Positions 17,983 through 27,162 of a stretch of 48,106 nucleotides of DNA are shown here, piece after piece (the first letter of the stretch is position 1; the number at the start of each line of letters is the position of its first letter). The position numbers were made by a program, and so were the translations under genes. Source of the DNA: an uncultured Woeseiaceae bacterium (GTDB taxonomy: Bacteria; Pseudomonadota; Gammaproteobacteria; Steroidobacterales; Woeseiaceae). The notes under the pieces are model-generated. The model made no database searches. It saw only the letters and a program-made list of their open reading frames with translations, and was not told the DNA's origin. Location: NCBI GenBank assembly GCA_947258565.1, contig CAMYJB010000021.1, positions 1-48,106 on the forward strand. The letters are read 5' to 3'.

Positions 17983-18026
17983 AGTATAGAGACCAGGTGG
18001 CGGCCAAAGTGTGACCCGGATCACAC
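17983..18026 (-). promoter_or_regulatory. CRP/Vfr-type site with class II promoter
   Basis: GTGTGA-CCCGGA-TCACAC at 18009-18026 contains the exact CRP consensus halves TGTGA-N6-TCACA (18010-18025), centred between 18017 and 18018. On the minus strand a TATACT -10 hexamer lies at 17988-17983, predicting transcription start at about 17976. The centre is then at -41.5, the spacing of class II CRP activation. No good -35 box is present, which fits an activator-dependent promoter. The gene served is the 60-residue protein starting at 17931. Confidence 0.6.
18000..18021. repeat. 22-base direct repeat, copy 2
   Basis: GCGGCCAAA-G-TGTGACCCG-G-AT matches 16992-17013 at 20 of 22 positions. Here the sequence continues into a full palindrome (TCACAC), unlike copy 1. 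Relative to the predicted promoters the two copies face opposite ways, so the shared bases outside the CRP core are not explained by CRP binding alone. Confidence 0.45.
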
Positions 18027-18033
18027 AAAATTC

Positions 18034-18056
18034 GCCCGGAAAAACCTTTTTCGGGC
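18034..18056 (-). terminator. Probable terminator of the M20 peptidase transcript
   Basis: GCCCGGAAAAA at 18034-18044 pairs with TTTTTCGGGC at 18047-18056, forming a stem with a tiny loop. On the minus strand it is followed by AATTTTGTG, a short U-rich tail. It lies 40 bases after the stop codon of the peptidase gene, and just upstream of the CRP-like site that begins the next minus-strand gene. Confidence 0.55.
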
Positions 18057-18095
18057 CTTATGTTCAATACATGCGCCTGCCGCAGGGCGTGATCG

Positions 18096-19637
<1,542 letters not shown>

Positions 19638-19641
19638 CCGG

Positions 19642-20610
19642 TCAGAATCGCAGCAGCGCGGAACCCCAGGTAAATCCGGCGCCAAAGGCCTCGAACAACA
19701 GCAACTCGCCGCGCTTGATGCGGCCGTCCCGGACGGCGACATCGAGCGCCAGCGGAATCGAGGCCGCGGAGGTATTCGCGTGTTCATCAACCGTCACGAT
19801 GACGCGTTCCATGGGCATATCGAGCTTCTTCGCCGCCGCGGAGATGATCCTCATATTTGCCTGGTGCGGCACGAACCAGTCGAGGTCGTGTTTGTCGATA
19901 CCGTTCTTGTCGAGGGTCTCCCTGGCGATCGAGTCCAGCGTTGCCACGGCGCGCCGGAATACCGCGTTGCCGTTCATCTGGATGAAAGCCTCACTGGCAC
20001 GCGTGATGTCGTAACCGTTCGATATGCCCTGCGGCACCTGCAGCAGGTCCTCATACTGGCCATCCGCATGAATGTGCGTCGAGATGATGCCGGGCTCGTC
20101 AGCCTCCTGCAGAACAACGGCGCCCGCGCCGTCGCCGAATAACACCGCCGTCGTGCGGTCTTCCCAGTCGGTCAGGCGTGACAGCGTCTCTGCGCCGATG
20201 ACGAGCGCATTCTTTGCGCCACCCGTGCGGATGTGGCGGTCCGCAAGATCGAGTCCGTAGACGAAACCGCTGCAAGCCGCCTGGATATCGAATGCACCGC
20301 AACCGCTGATGCCGAGACGCCGCTGCACGATGCAGGCGGTGCCCGGGAACACTTTGTCCGGCGTGGTTGTACCAATAATGATCAGATCGATGTCTTCAGC
20401 GTTCAGGCCGGCCATGTCCAGCGCCTGGTTGGCGGCAGCGAGCGCAAGATCGGAAGTCGACTCGTCATCGGCCGCGATGTGCCGCCGCTTGATCCCGGTT
20501 CGATCCTGTATCCATTCGTCCGACGTATCCATCATCTTTTCGAGATCGTGATTGGTCACGACGTTTGCGGGCAGGTAACTGCCCGTGCCGGCGATACGTG
20601 AATAGCTCAT
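19642..20610 (-). CDS. fabH: Beta-ketoacyl-ACP synthase III (FabH-like)
   Basis: Condenses an acyl primer with malonyl-ACP to a beta-ketoacyl-ACP. The 322 residues match the family length. The catalytic triad is readable: Cys113 in QAACSGFVYG, His249 in FVPHQANMRI and Asn279 in DEHANTSAASIPLA. The GAGFTWGSALLRF C-terminus is typical. It lies between the acyl-AMP ligase/ACP gene (28 bases upstream) and the peptidase gene, not in a plsX-fabD-fabG cluster. It may therefore be a pathway-specific paralogue using the ligase-loaded carrier rather than the housekeeping initiator; this is inference. Confidence 0.93.
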   Translation of the reverse strand: MSYSRIAGTGSYLPANVVTNHDLEKMMDTSDEWIQDRTGIKRRHIAADDESTSDLALAAANQALDMAGLNAEDIDLIIIGTTTPDKVFPGTACIVQRRLGISGCGAFDIQAACSGFVYGLDLADRHIRTGGAKNALVIGAETLSRLTDWEDRTTAVLFGDGAGAVVLQEADEPGIISTHIHADGQYEDLLQVPQGISNGYDITRASEAFIQMNGNAVFRRAVATLDSIARETLDKNGIDKHDLDWFVPHQANMRIISAAAKKLDMPMERVIVTVDEHANTSAASIPLALDVAVRDGRIKRGELLLFEAFGAGFTWGSALLRF

Positions 20611-20637
20611 AGTCTGGATCCGTGTGCGGGCAGCTTC

Positions 20638-22575
20638 TCAGCGCCTCATGAAATCGGCAATGTCGCGCAGGGTCGGGTAGTCGAACAAATCGCTGATGTC
20701 GAGCTTACCCGGATGTTTTTCCTCGATGGCGAGGACGATCTCCGTCAGTGTGAGCGAGCTTACACCGACTTCGAACAGATTGTCGTCCGGCCCGATCCTG
20801 CGGTCCTTGGAAAACTCCCGGCAGATCGCCTCGAGTTCCGCTACCAGGGGATCGTCATCGAGGTCCTCGACCACCTCGACGTGCGGCGCAAGTCTCGCCA
20901 TGACCTCATCGTATTCGCCGTCCAGGTAAGCATTCAGCAAATGAACCCGCTGCACCTTGCCGCTCGTCGTCTTGGGGATTTTCGGCACGGGCAGCACGTG
21001 GTCGACCTCGAGGCCCGCGTGTTCGCCGATCACGGACCTGACCTGATCGGCAAGCGGCATGAAAGTCTCCAGGTCCCGGCGGTAGAGAACGAATACCAGC
21101 AATTCTTCCGTCTGGCGGCGCGATGGCGTTGCACCCGCGACGACGACTTTACCGAGATCGAGGCCGTCGATCTGCGCCACGATCTCCTCGATGTCGTGCG
21201 GGTAATAGTTCTGGCCGTTGACGATGATGATGTCTTTCTGGCGGCCGGTTATCACGAGATCACCGCCGACGCACACGCCGCAATCGCCGGTCCGCAACCA
21301 GCCGTCTTCGGTGAATAATGCCGCAGTCGCTGCGTCGTCACCGTAGATTCGTTCCGTCACGCTTGCGCCGCGCAACTGGATATTGCCGACCCGGCCCGCC
21401 TCGAGCACGCGGTCCGCGTCGTCCGTCAGGCGCAGTTCGCAATCGCGGATCGGTTTGCCGACTTTGACGAAACTCACCGCATCGGCGTCGCCGGACTGCG
21501 CAACGTCGTAAGGTTCGCCGATACGCAGGCTGTGGCGATGCATGACCACGCGTGAATAGAGATCACCCGGCGTCCCGATGGTCACGCCGACCGTCGCTTC
21601 CGCGAGACCGTACACCGGGAACATCGCGGTGCGCGCAAGACCGTAGGGCTCGAGTGCCGTGAGAAACTCCTCGCAGAGCTCGTACGAGATCGGTTCGGCG
21701 CCATTGAGAATCAGCTTCACGCCGGACAGGTCGGTAGCCTCGGGAAGTCCCTTGCGCTCGAACAGCTTCAGGAAATGCTTGTAGCCGAAATTCGGCGAGC
21801 ACAGCTGCGTCGCGCGCAATTCGGATGCCTTGAGCATCCAGATCAGCGGCCGCCGGACAAATACGCTGGTGTCCATTACCGCGTGGCTCATGCCGGCGGC
21901 CAGTACACTCAGGTGATAGCCGATGAGGCCCATGTCGTGGGTGAGCGGCATCCAGCTGAGGCTGCGGTCGTCGTCCGTCCAGTGCAGGCCCTCGACAATC
22001 GCGCGGATGTTGGCGCAAAGATTGGCGTGCGTCAGGCAAACACCTTTCGGGTCGCTCGTCGAGCCGGATGAGTACTGGATGAATGCGAGGTCATCCGGGG
22101 ACGCGTCGTATACCTCCCCATTCGCACCCGGCGCCACATCGGTCATGAGGACCGACCGTGATTCCAGGATCCCCGTGATGTCGTCCATGCCGCCGGACTT
22201 CGAGAAGTCGAGCAGCCGCTGCAACAGGTCCATCTCGGTGAACAGCGTACCGCGCTCGAGCTGGCTCAGGATTCGAAACAGCTTGTAACGGTGTTCATCG
22301 CTGATGCCGACAGCGACCGGCACCGGCACGATACCGCCGAGCATCGCGGCCCAGTATGCGACGACGAAATTCAGGTTCGACCTGCTGAAAATGACCAGCT
22401 CGTCTCCGGGCTGCATGCCCCGGCCCTGCAGTGATCCGAGCAATGCGAGAGCACGATCCCACAATTCCGGGAAACGAATGATGGTCTCGTCGTCTTCACC
22501 ATCGATAAAACGTAATTCGCGGTCCCTGCCACGCGCCTCATCGAGCAGTTCCGTCAGTGTTGCGTAGAGTTTCAT
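20638..22575 (-). CDS. Fatty acyl-AMP ligase fused to an acyl carrier domain
   Basis: ANL-superfamily enzyme of 645 residues. The adenylation domain covers about 1-560: the phosphate-binding motif is IQYSSGSTSDPKGV, followed by SWMPLTHDMGLIG, the A5-type VYGLAEATVG, LRTGDCGVCVGGDLVITGRQ and a catalytic Lys in KTTSGKVQR. The SWMPLTHDMGLIG and RQKDIIIVNGQNYYPHDIE forms are typical of fatty acyl-AMP ligases, which load acyl groups onto carriers rather than CoA. A C-terminal carrier domain (about 570-645) has the attachment site GVSSL, Ser607, with Ser replacing the usual Asp before it. The protein probably activates a fatty acid and loads its own carrier for the KAS III gene that follows. The ATG overlaps the stop of the P450-like frame. 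Confidence 0.92.
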   Translation of the reverse strand: MKLYATLTELLDEARGRDRELRFIDGEDDETIIRFPELWDRALALLGSLQGRGMQPGDELVIFSRSNLNFVVAYWAAMLGGIVPVPVAVGISDEHRYKLFRILSQLERGTLFTEMDLLQRLLDFSKSGGMDDITGILESRSVLMTDVAPGANGEVYDASPDDLAFIQYSSGSTSDPKGVCLTHANLCANIRAIVEGLHWTDDDRSLSWMPLTHDMGLIGYHLSVLAAGMSHAVMDTSVFVRRPLIWMLKASELRATQLCSPNFGYKHFLKLFERKGLPEATDLSGVKLILNGAEPISYELCEEFLTALEPYGLARTAMFPVYGLAEATVGVTIGTPGDLYSRVVMHRHSLRIGEPYDVAQSGDADAVSFVKVGKPIRDCELRLTDDADRVLEAGRVGNIQLRGASVTERIYGDDAATAALFTEDGWLRTGDCGVCVGGDLVITGRQKDIIIVNGQNYYPHDIEEIVAQIDGLDLGKVVVAGATPSRRQTEELLVFVLYRRDLETFMPLADQVRSVIGEHAGLEVDHVLPVPKIPKTTSGKVQRVHLLNAYLDGEYDEVMARLAPHVEVVEDLDDDPLVAELEAICREFSKDRRIGPDDNLFEVGVSSLTLTEIVLAIEEKHPGKLDISDLFDYPTLRDIADFMRR

Positions 22576-22868
22576 GCGGTCCTTATATCTGCTTGCAGCC
22601 TGATGTCCGACCCCGAATGAAGGTTGATGACGAATTCCAGTTCCGGATCCACGTCTTCCACGCGCTGCATACGGAATCTCGGCAGCAAAAAACCCAGGTG
22701 AACTTTCATCTCGAGGAACGAGAAATATTCTTCGAGGCCGCGCCGTGGCGCGAGTGAAATCGGGAAATGCGCGCGCTCGTTCCTGGCGAAGCTGGCTTCC
22801 GCAAATCGGTCGGCATCGAAGCGATCCGGTCCCGGCGGTCTGCGAACAGCTGAACAGGTATCACTCAT
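22572..22868 (-). CDS. Cytochrome P450 C-terminal-like fragment lacking the haem Cys
   Basis: A 98-residue frame (from ATG 22868) resembles only the last 90 residues of cytochrome P450s. DRFDADRFAEASFARN matches the PERF region, HFPISLAPRRGLEEYFSFLE sits where the haem-binding loop F-x2-G-x3-C-x-G should be, and MKVHLGFLLPRFRM matches the L helix. In the loop the haem-ligand Cys is Gly and the other two key glycines are lost, so it cannot bind haem in the P450 way. The I helix and ExxR region are absent. The frame is intact and its TGA overlaps the ligase ATG (ATGA), so it may be a kept, repurposed small protein; a decaying relic is the alternative. A frame extension to 22988 is possible. Confidence 0.5.
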   Translation of the reverse strand: MSDTCSAVRRPPGPDRFDADRFAEASFARNERAHFPISLAPRRGLEEYFSFLEMKVHLGFLLPRFRMQRVEDVDPELEFVINLHSGSDIRLQADIRTA

Positions 22869-23042
22869 TGGACGGGAGACGGCCTCCGGCCTGTCGGAAA
22901 GCAGGCGCATTCTACATTGACCGGCCCTCGACCGATACTGCAAACTGGCTGCGCGCGTCACCGGAAAACTCCATTGAGCGATCAGCAACCTGTCGATTTC
23001 GAATCTGTCGAGTCGCGCCGCAGTAGCGCGTCATTGCGCCGC

Positions 23043-23735
23043 ATGACGCCCGCGAGGCGGCTCTACTACTTTCTCGGCCTGCCGCTGCTGCGCCTCATCA
23101 ATTGGGCCTTGCTCACGAGCTACCGCTTTCAGCCCGTCATCGGCGAGCAACATGCGGCCGCCCTGCTGGCCGACAAAACCGTATGCGCGCCCTCTTACTG
23201 GCATCAGCATCACGTGGTCTGCTCGGCGTACATGCGCAGCTGGCTGCGGCGCGGCTACAAGTTGTGCTTCCTCATATCCGGCTCGGTCGATGGCGAAGTG
23301 CCGGAGCGGGTGGCACGCTCCTGGGGCGCCGAAGTCATCCGCGGTTCCGCCAACCAGAGCGGCGCGCTGGCGTTGCGCGACCAGCAACGTATGCTCAGGA
23401 ACGGCTACTCGATCGTCACGACCGCCGACGGGCCGCGAGGACCGAAATACGAATTCAAGGCCGGCACGGTGCTGATGGCGAGGATTGCCGGTGTGCCGAT
23501 CGTGCCCATCGCCTGCGCGGCCGACCGCGCCTGGTATCTCAGGCGCTGGGACGATTTCATGATTCCGAAGCCCTTCGCCCGCGTGGTCGTGGCCGTTGGC
23601 GAGCCCTACATTGTGTCGCGCGAGGTGAAACTCGATGAAATCGAGCCGCACAGGCTGAACGTTCAGCATAGAGTCATGTCTCTAATGCAACAATGCGAAG
23701 AAGCATTGGATAGCCACCCCGGAGACAGGACTTGA
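23043..23735 (+). CDS. Lysophospholipid acyltransferase-like protein (DUF374)
   Basis: Membrane-associated acyltransferase-like protein of 230 residues from ATG 23043. The DUF374 motifs are present: SYWHQHHVVCSAYM, LISGSVDGEV, SWGAEVIRGSANQSG and TTADGPRGPKYEFKAG, with VPIVPIACAADRAWYL after them. A hydrophobic segment near the N-terminus (about 8-22) anchors it. TTG codons at 22917 and 22974 would extend it, but the added residues look unlike the family. It is divergent from the acyl-AMP ligase cluster, and its stop overlaps the next start (TTGA). A lipid-acyl transfer role is known for the wider superfamily; the acceptor here is unknown. Confidence 0.85.
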   Translation: MTPARRLYYFLGLPLLRLINWALLTSYRFQPVIGEQHAAALLADKTVCAPSYWHQHHVVCSAYMRSWLRRGYKLCFLISGSVDGEVPERVARSWGAEVIRGSANQSGALALRDQQRMLRNGYSIVTTADGPRGPKYEFKAGTVLMARIAGVPIVPIACAADRAWYLRRWDDFMIPKPFARVVVAVGEPYIVSREVKLDEIEPHRLNVQHRVMSLMQQCEEALDSHPGDRT

Positions 23736-24472
23736 AAAACCTGCCGTTACGACGACTTCTGACGAAGATCATCCTCACCTGCCTGCCGCTGCTCGCAGCG
23801 GCTGCCCCGCCGGCGCAGGCGGAGCAGGCGCTCACGCCTTACTCGGCCGAGTACAGGGTCAAGATCAGTGTGCTGAGCGGGCGCCTGACAACGGAACTCC
23901 GGCCGCTGGCGGAAGGCTACGAGGCCATCCACGTCATCGAGCCGCGGGGACTCGCGAGGTTGTTGAAGAACGGCGAGATCAACGAACAGTCGCGATTCGC
24001 GGTGAAGGACGGCGGTATCGAGGCCACCTGGTACCGGTCGGAGGACTCGTTGTCGAGTGATGCTGGCCGTGCAGAGGTGACCTTCGACTGGTCGACCAGG
24101 GAATTGTCGGGCTCCGTAAACGACGAGGAGATCCGCATTATGCTCGACGGCATCGTTCACGACCGCGTCGCCATTCAGTATCAACTGATGCACGACCTGC
24201 TCAACGGGGGTCCCGACGAGCGTTACGTCCTTTTCGACATCGACGAGTTCAAGACGCTGACCGTGCGCAACATCGGTGAACGCAGCGTGAGCACACCGGC
24301 GGGCGACTTTCAGGCGGTCGGCATCCAGCACCAGGCGGAGAATTCTTCACGGATAACCACCTTGTGGTGCGTGGAAGAACTTGGCTATCTGCCCGTGCTC
24401 ATCGAGCAACACAGAAAAGGCAAGCTCCGGATGCGCGCCGAACTGAGGACCTACGCTGAACTCTCGACCTGA
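23732..24472 (+). CDS. DUF3108 periplasmic protein
   Basis: Exported protein of 246 residues starting at TTG 23732, preceded by GGAGACAGGA and overlapping the stop of the acyltransferase gene. It has a signal peptide (about 10-31, ending AQAEQA). The body matches DUF3108: LTPYSAEYRVKI at the start, YQLMHDLL in the middle, TPAGDFQAVGIQHQ and a C-terminal stretch ending YLPVLIEQHRKGKLRMRAEL. The family is widespread in Gammaproteobacteria, often next to envelope genes, and has no firm function. Its stop lies 2 bases from that of the convergent lipoprotein gene. Confidence 0.85.
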   Translation: MKNLPLRRLLTKIILTCLPLLAAAAPPAQAEQALTPYSAEYRVKISVLSGRLTTELRPLAEGYEAIHVIEPRGLARLLKNGEINEQSRFAVKDGGIEATWYRSEDSLSSDAGRAEVTFDWSTRELSGSVNDEEIRIMLDGIVHDRVAIQYQLMHDLLNGGPDERYVLFDIDEFKTLTVRNIGERSVSTPAGDFQAVGIQHQAENSSRITTLWCVEELGYLPVLIEQHRKGKLRMRAELRTYAELST

Positions 24473-24474
24473 GG

Positions 24475-25065
24475 TCAGTCAAGGCGATCGAACGCCTGCC
24501 GCAGCGAAAGAAGCTCCTTGTCGTTGTAAGTGACCGATGCGGTCCTTACGAGGACCTTGCCTCCCGCCTCGAGGGCGTAGGTCTCCTGCAGAAGCGCGCC
24601 CTCGGCGTCCAGCGTCTGGATGATGTATTTGCCATCCTGCCACCCGGAAGCCCGATCCGCTTCGATTGGCCCCACGTTGACTCGGCGATGTTCCCTGAAG
24701 CGGTATTCCTCGACGACTGAGCGGTCGAAGCTGATGAACAACCCGTGCGGCGTTTGCGTGATCTTGAGTTTGCTGCCGGTCCTGAGGAATACGTAGACAG
24801 ACGGTCCATCGGCACCACGCCGGCTGCGGCTGCGATCCCGTCCCGCCGGAGCCACGACGTCCTCCAGACCGCCGCTGGACTTGCGCTCTGCCTCGCGGAT
24901 ACGGCGCTCCGCGTCGTCCCTCTCCGCCTGCAATTGCCAGCGTCCGGCCAGGCTTACCCCGGCCGGAATAACGTCACCGACAGGGGTGAGCTGCGGCCGC
25001 GGCTGCATCACGCATGCCGCCAGCGCAATGCACGCAAAAGCCAGTGTGCCAGCAATTCTGGACAT
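24475..25065 (-). CDS. Hypothetical lipoprotein
   Basis: From ATG 25065 it has 196 residues. A lipoprotein signal with lipobox IALAAC is seen (Cys at residue 18), so it is probably outer- or inner-membrane anchored. A charged linker (about 45-85, rich in Arg, Glu and Ser) precedes a beta-rich C-terminal half (VYVFLRTGSKLKITQTPHGL, KYIIQTLDAEG). I do not recognise the family. The start lies one base after the pirin stop, so it is the last gene of the PhoD-YcaQ-pirin operon. A longer frame to 25224 overlaps pirin and lacks the signal. Confidence 0.75.
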   Translation of the reverse strand: MSRIAGTLAFACIALAACVMQPRPQLTPVGDVIPAGVSLAGRWQLQAERDDAERRIREAERKSSGGLEDVVAPAGRDRSRSRRGADGPSVYVFLRTGSKLKITQTPHGLFISFDRSVVEEYRFREHRRVNVGPIEADRASGWQDGKYIIQTLDAEGALLQETYALEAGGKVLVRTASVTYNDKELLSLRQAFDRLD

Positions 25066-25066
25066 C

Positions 25067-25942
25067 CTACCGATCCGGCAGCGGAATAAAGTCGGTTTCG
25101 CCGGGGACGGCGTCGAAGCGCTGCTCGCGCCAGTCCTCTTTTGCCTGCTCGAGGCGCTCGCGTGAACTACTGACGAAGTTCCACCAGATGATGCGCTCGC
25201 CATCCAGCGCGTCGCCGCCCGCAAACATGATTCTCGCCTGCGTTGCGGCGGTGACTGTGCCGCTCGCCCCGTCTTCCAGCACCGCGAGCACTCCCGCGTC
25301 CACCAATTCCTGGTTGATGGCGACGCTGCCCTCGACGACGTAGACCGCCAGCTCCTCGGCTTCCGGGATCGCGACCGACTGTCCCGGCTCGAGAATGACT
25401 TCGACGTAAAGGGTCTCGCTTTGAGTCGCTACGGGCGACGATACGCCGAATGCGGAGCCGAGAACCACGCGAATATCAACGCCCTCGATGGAGACGGCCG
25501 GTATGTCGCCGGCCGGGTAGTGCTGAAACGTCGGCTCGACCTCCTCTGCCGCAAGCGGCAGCGCGACCCAGGTCTGCAGGCCGTGCAGGCGCTGGCCACT
25601 GGCCAGTACCGCGTCCGTCACCTTTTCCGAGTGCACGATGCCCTTGCCCGCCGTCATCCAGTTCACGGCCCCGGGTTGGATCGGCTGCACGTAGCCGAGA
25701 CTGTCGCGGTGCAGGATCTCTCCTTCGAACAGGTAGGTAATCGTTGCCAGGCCGATGTGGGGATGGGCACGCACATTGACGCCCGTTCCCGGCTGAAATT
25801 CCGCAGGGCCCATGTGATCGAAAAAGATGAACGGCCCTACGCGCTGACGGCGCTTGTCCGGAAGCGACCGGCGCACCGTGAATTCTCCGAGGTCCCGCGT
25901 CTTGGGCTCTATAAGCAGGTCGACGACGCTGTTGCTGGGCAT
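25067..25942 (-). CDS. Pirin family protein
   Basis: Cupin-fold metalloprotein of 291 residues. The iron-binding set is visible: RAHPHIGLATITYLFEGE (two His) and KGIVHSEKV (His and Glu). The segment VGPFIFFDHMGP is the family N-terminal signature. Bacterial pirins are linked to quercetinase activity or to redox-dependent regulation of metabolism; the role of this one is not known. Gap to the upstream YcaQ-like gene is 14 bases and to the lipoprotein downstream 1 base, so they are cotranscribed. Confidence 0.93.
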   Translation of the reverse strand: MPSNSVVDLLIEPKTRDLGEFTVRRSLPDKRRQRVGPFIFFDHMGPAEFQPGTGVNVRAHPHIGLATITYLFEGEILHRDSLGYVQPIQPGAVNWMTAGKGIVHSEKVTDAVLASGQRLHGLQTWVALPLAAEEVEPTFQHYPAGDIPAVSIEGVDIRVVLGSAFGVSSPVATQSETLYVEVILEPGQSVAIPEAEELAVYVVEGSVAINQELVDAGVLAVLEDGASGTVTAATQARIMFAGGDALDGERIIWWNFVSSSRERLEQAKEDWREQRFDAVPGETDFIPLPDR

Positions 25943-25956
25943 GTCTGGCTCCGTGG

Positions 25957-27162
25957 TCAGGTTCTCAGGGCGGCGGCCAACTCGCGTGCGAACGAACTGT
26001 TGCGAGTTACCAGGACGCTGTCAAGGGAGAGCCATTCACTCAACGACCGGAGTTCGCCGGCGAGCGCATCCGCGCACTGGCCGGGATGCACGCCGGGCTC
26101 CTCGTACGCCGAGAGCACCAGCAGCCGGCCAGCCTTGCGGTCCGCTTTGAGATCGACTCGCGCGACAATGCGGTCACCGAGCCGGAACGGCAGCACGTAA
26201 TAGCCCCACCTGCGCTTCCCGGCAGGTACGTAGATCTCGATACGGTAGTGAAAGTCGAAAAGCCGCTCAGCCCGTGGCCGGTACCAGACGATCGGGTCGA
26301 ACGGTGACAGCAACGAGGCCCCCGCAACGGCGCGCGGCAATCGAGCGGACAGCGACAGGTAGCCCGGCTCCTGCCAGTTCTCGACGTCGACGCGCGCGAG
26401 CGCACCCTCCTCGACCAGTTCCTCGATCCTTGGCGCGGTTTCGCGAGGCGACATGCGAAAGTAGTCGGCGAGGTCGCGTCCCGTGGCAACGCCGAGCGCC
26501 GCCGAAGCCCGGCGCAGCATCTCGCGGTCGGCTGTTTCCTTGTCGTGCGACCTGGCCAGTTGACGTCGGGGGATGACGCGCTCCGGGAGGTCGTAGACGC
26601 GCTGGAAATTACTCAGGCGGCGTGCCACGGCGAGATCGCCGCGCGCAAAGTGATACTCGAGCGCCCGGCGCGGTATGGAGCGGTGCCAGTCGCCCGGTTT
26701 GCGCGTCGGGCCGGGCAGCGGCGGCAGATCCGCCGCGGTCAGTGCGCCGTCGCGGCGAACCTGTTCCAGAGCCGCCTCCAGGTAGTCCCTGTGATCGGCC
26801 AGCTTGTGCAGCGGGTTGTGTTTCGATGGCTGATACGCGCTGCGGCGGTGTGCGAGCAACGGCCACGCATCGCTCGGCACGATCGATGCCTCGTGCGCCC
26901 ACTGCTCCGTGTAGTCGCCGCTGTCATAGACGAAACGGTCGAATCGTCGCCGGTCGTAGGCGCCCAGGCGCGACCACAAGACGAGGTTATGGGCAGGAAT
27001 GAGCACGTTGACGAAGTCGAGCTGCAGCACCTGCAGCGCCTGCATGGCACGCCGGAAGTGACGCACATCCGGCGCGCACGCGGGCCGTTCCCGGTGCATG
27101 TCCTGCGCCGCGAGCACAACGCGCCGCGCCTCCGCAGCGGAAAGTCGAACGCGTCGCCTCAT
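25957..27162 (-). CDS. YcaQ-like winged-helix protein (DNA glycosylase family)
   Basis: Member of the HTH_42 family (COG3214), which includes E. coli YcaQ and Streptomyces AlkZ, DNA glycosylases acting on crosslinks or alkylated bases. The 401 residues start at RRVRLSAAEARRVVLAAQ. VLQLDFVNVL (about 46-55) contains the QxD motif of the YcaQ branch, in place of the AlkZ QxQ. Other conserved stretches are YTEQWAHEAS, HKLADHRDYLE, SPFDPIVWYRPRAERLFDF and RRWGYYVLPFRLGD. The ATG overlaps the stop of the PhoD gene by 4 bases. DNA repair is inferred from the family. Confidence 0.85.
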   Translation of the reverse strand: MRRRVRLSAAEARRVVLAAQDMHRERPACAPDVRHFRRAMQALQVLQLDFVNVLIPAHNLVLWSRLGAYDRRRFDRFVYDSGDYTEQWAHEASIVPSDAWPLLAHRRSAYQPSKHNPLHKLADHRDYLEAALEQVRRDGALTAADLPPLPGPTRKPGDWHRSIPRRALEYHFARGDLAVARRLSNFQRVYDLPERVIPRRQLARSHDKETADREMLRRASAALGVATGRDLADYFRMSPRETAPRIEELVEEGALARVDVENWQEPGYLSLSARLPRAVAGASLLSPFDPIVWYRPRAERLFDFHYRIEIYVPAGKRRWGYYVLPFRLGDRIVARVDLKADRKAGRLLVLSAYEEPGVHPGQCADALAGELRSLSEWLSLDSVLVTRNSSFARELAAALRT

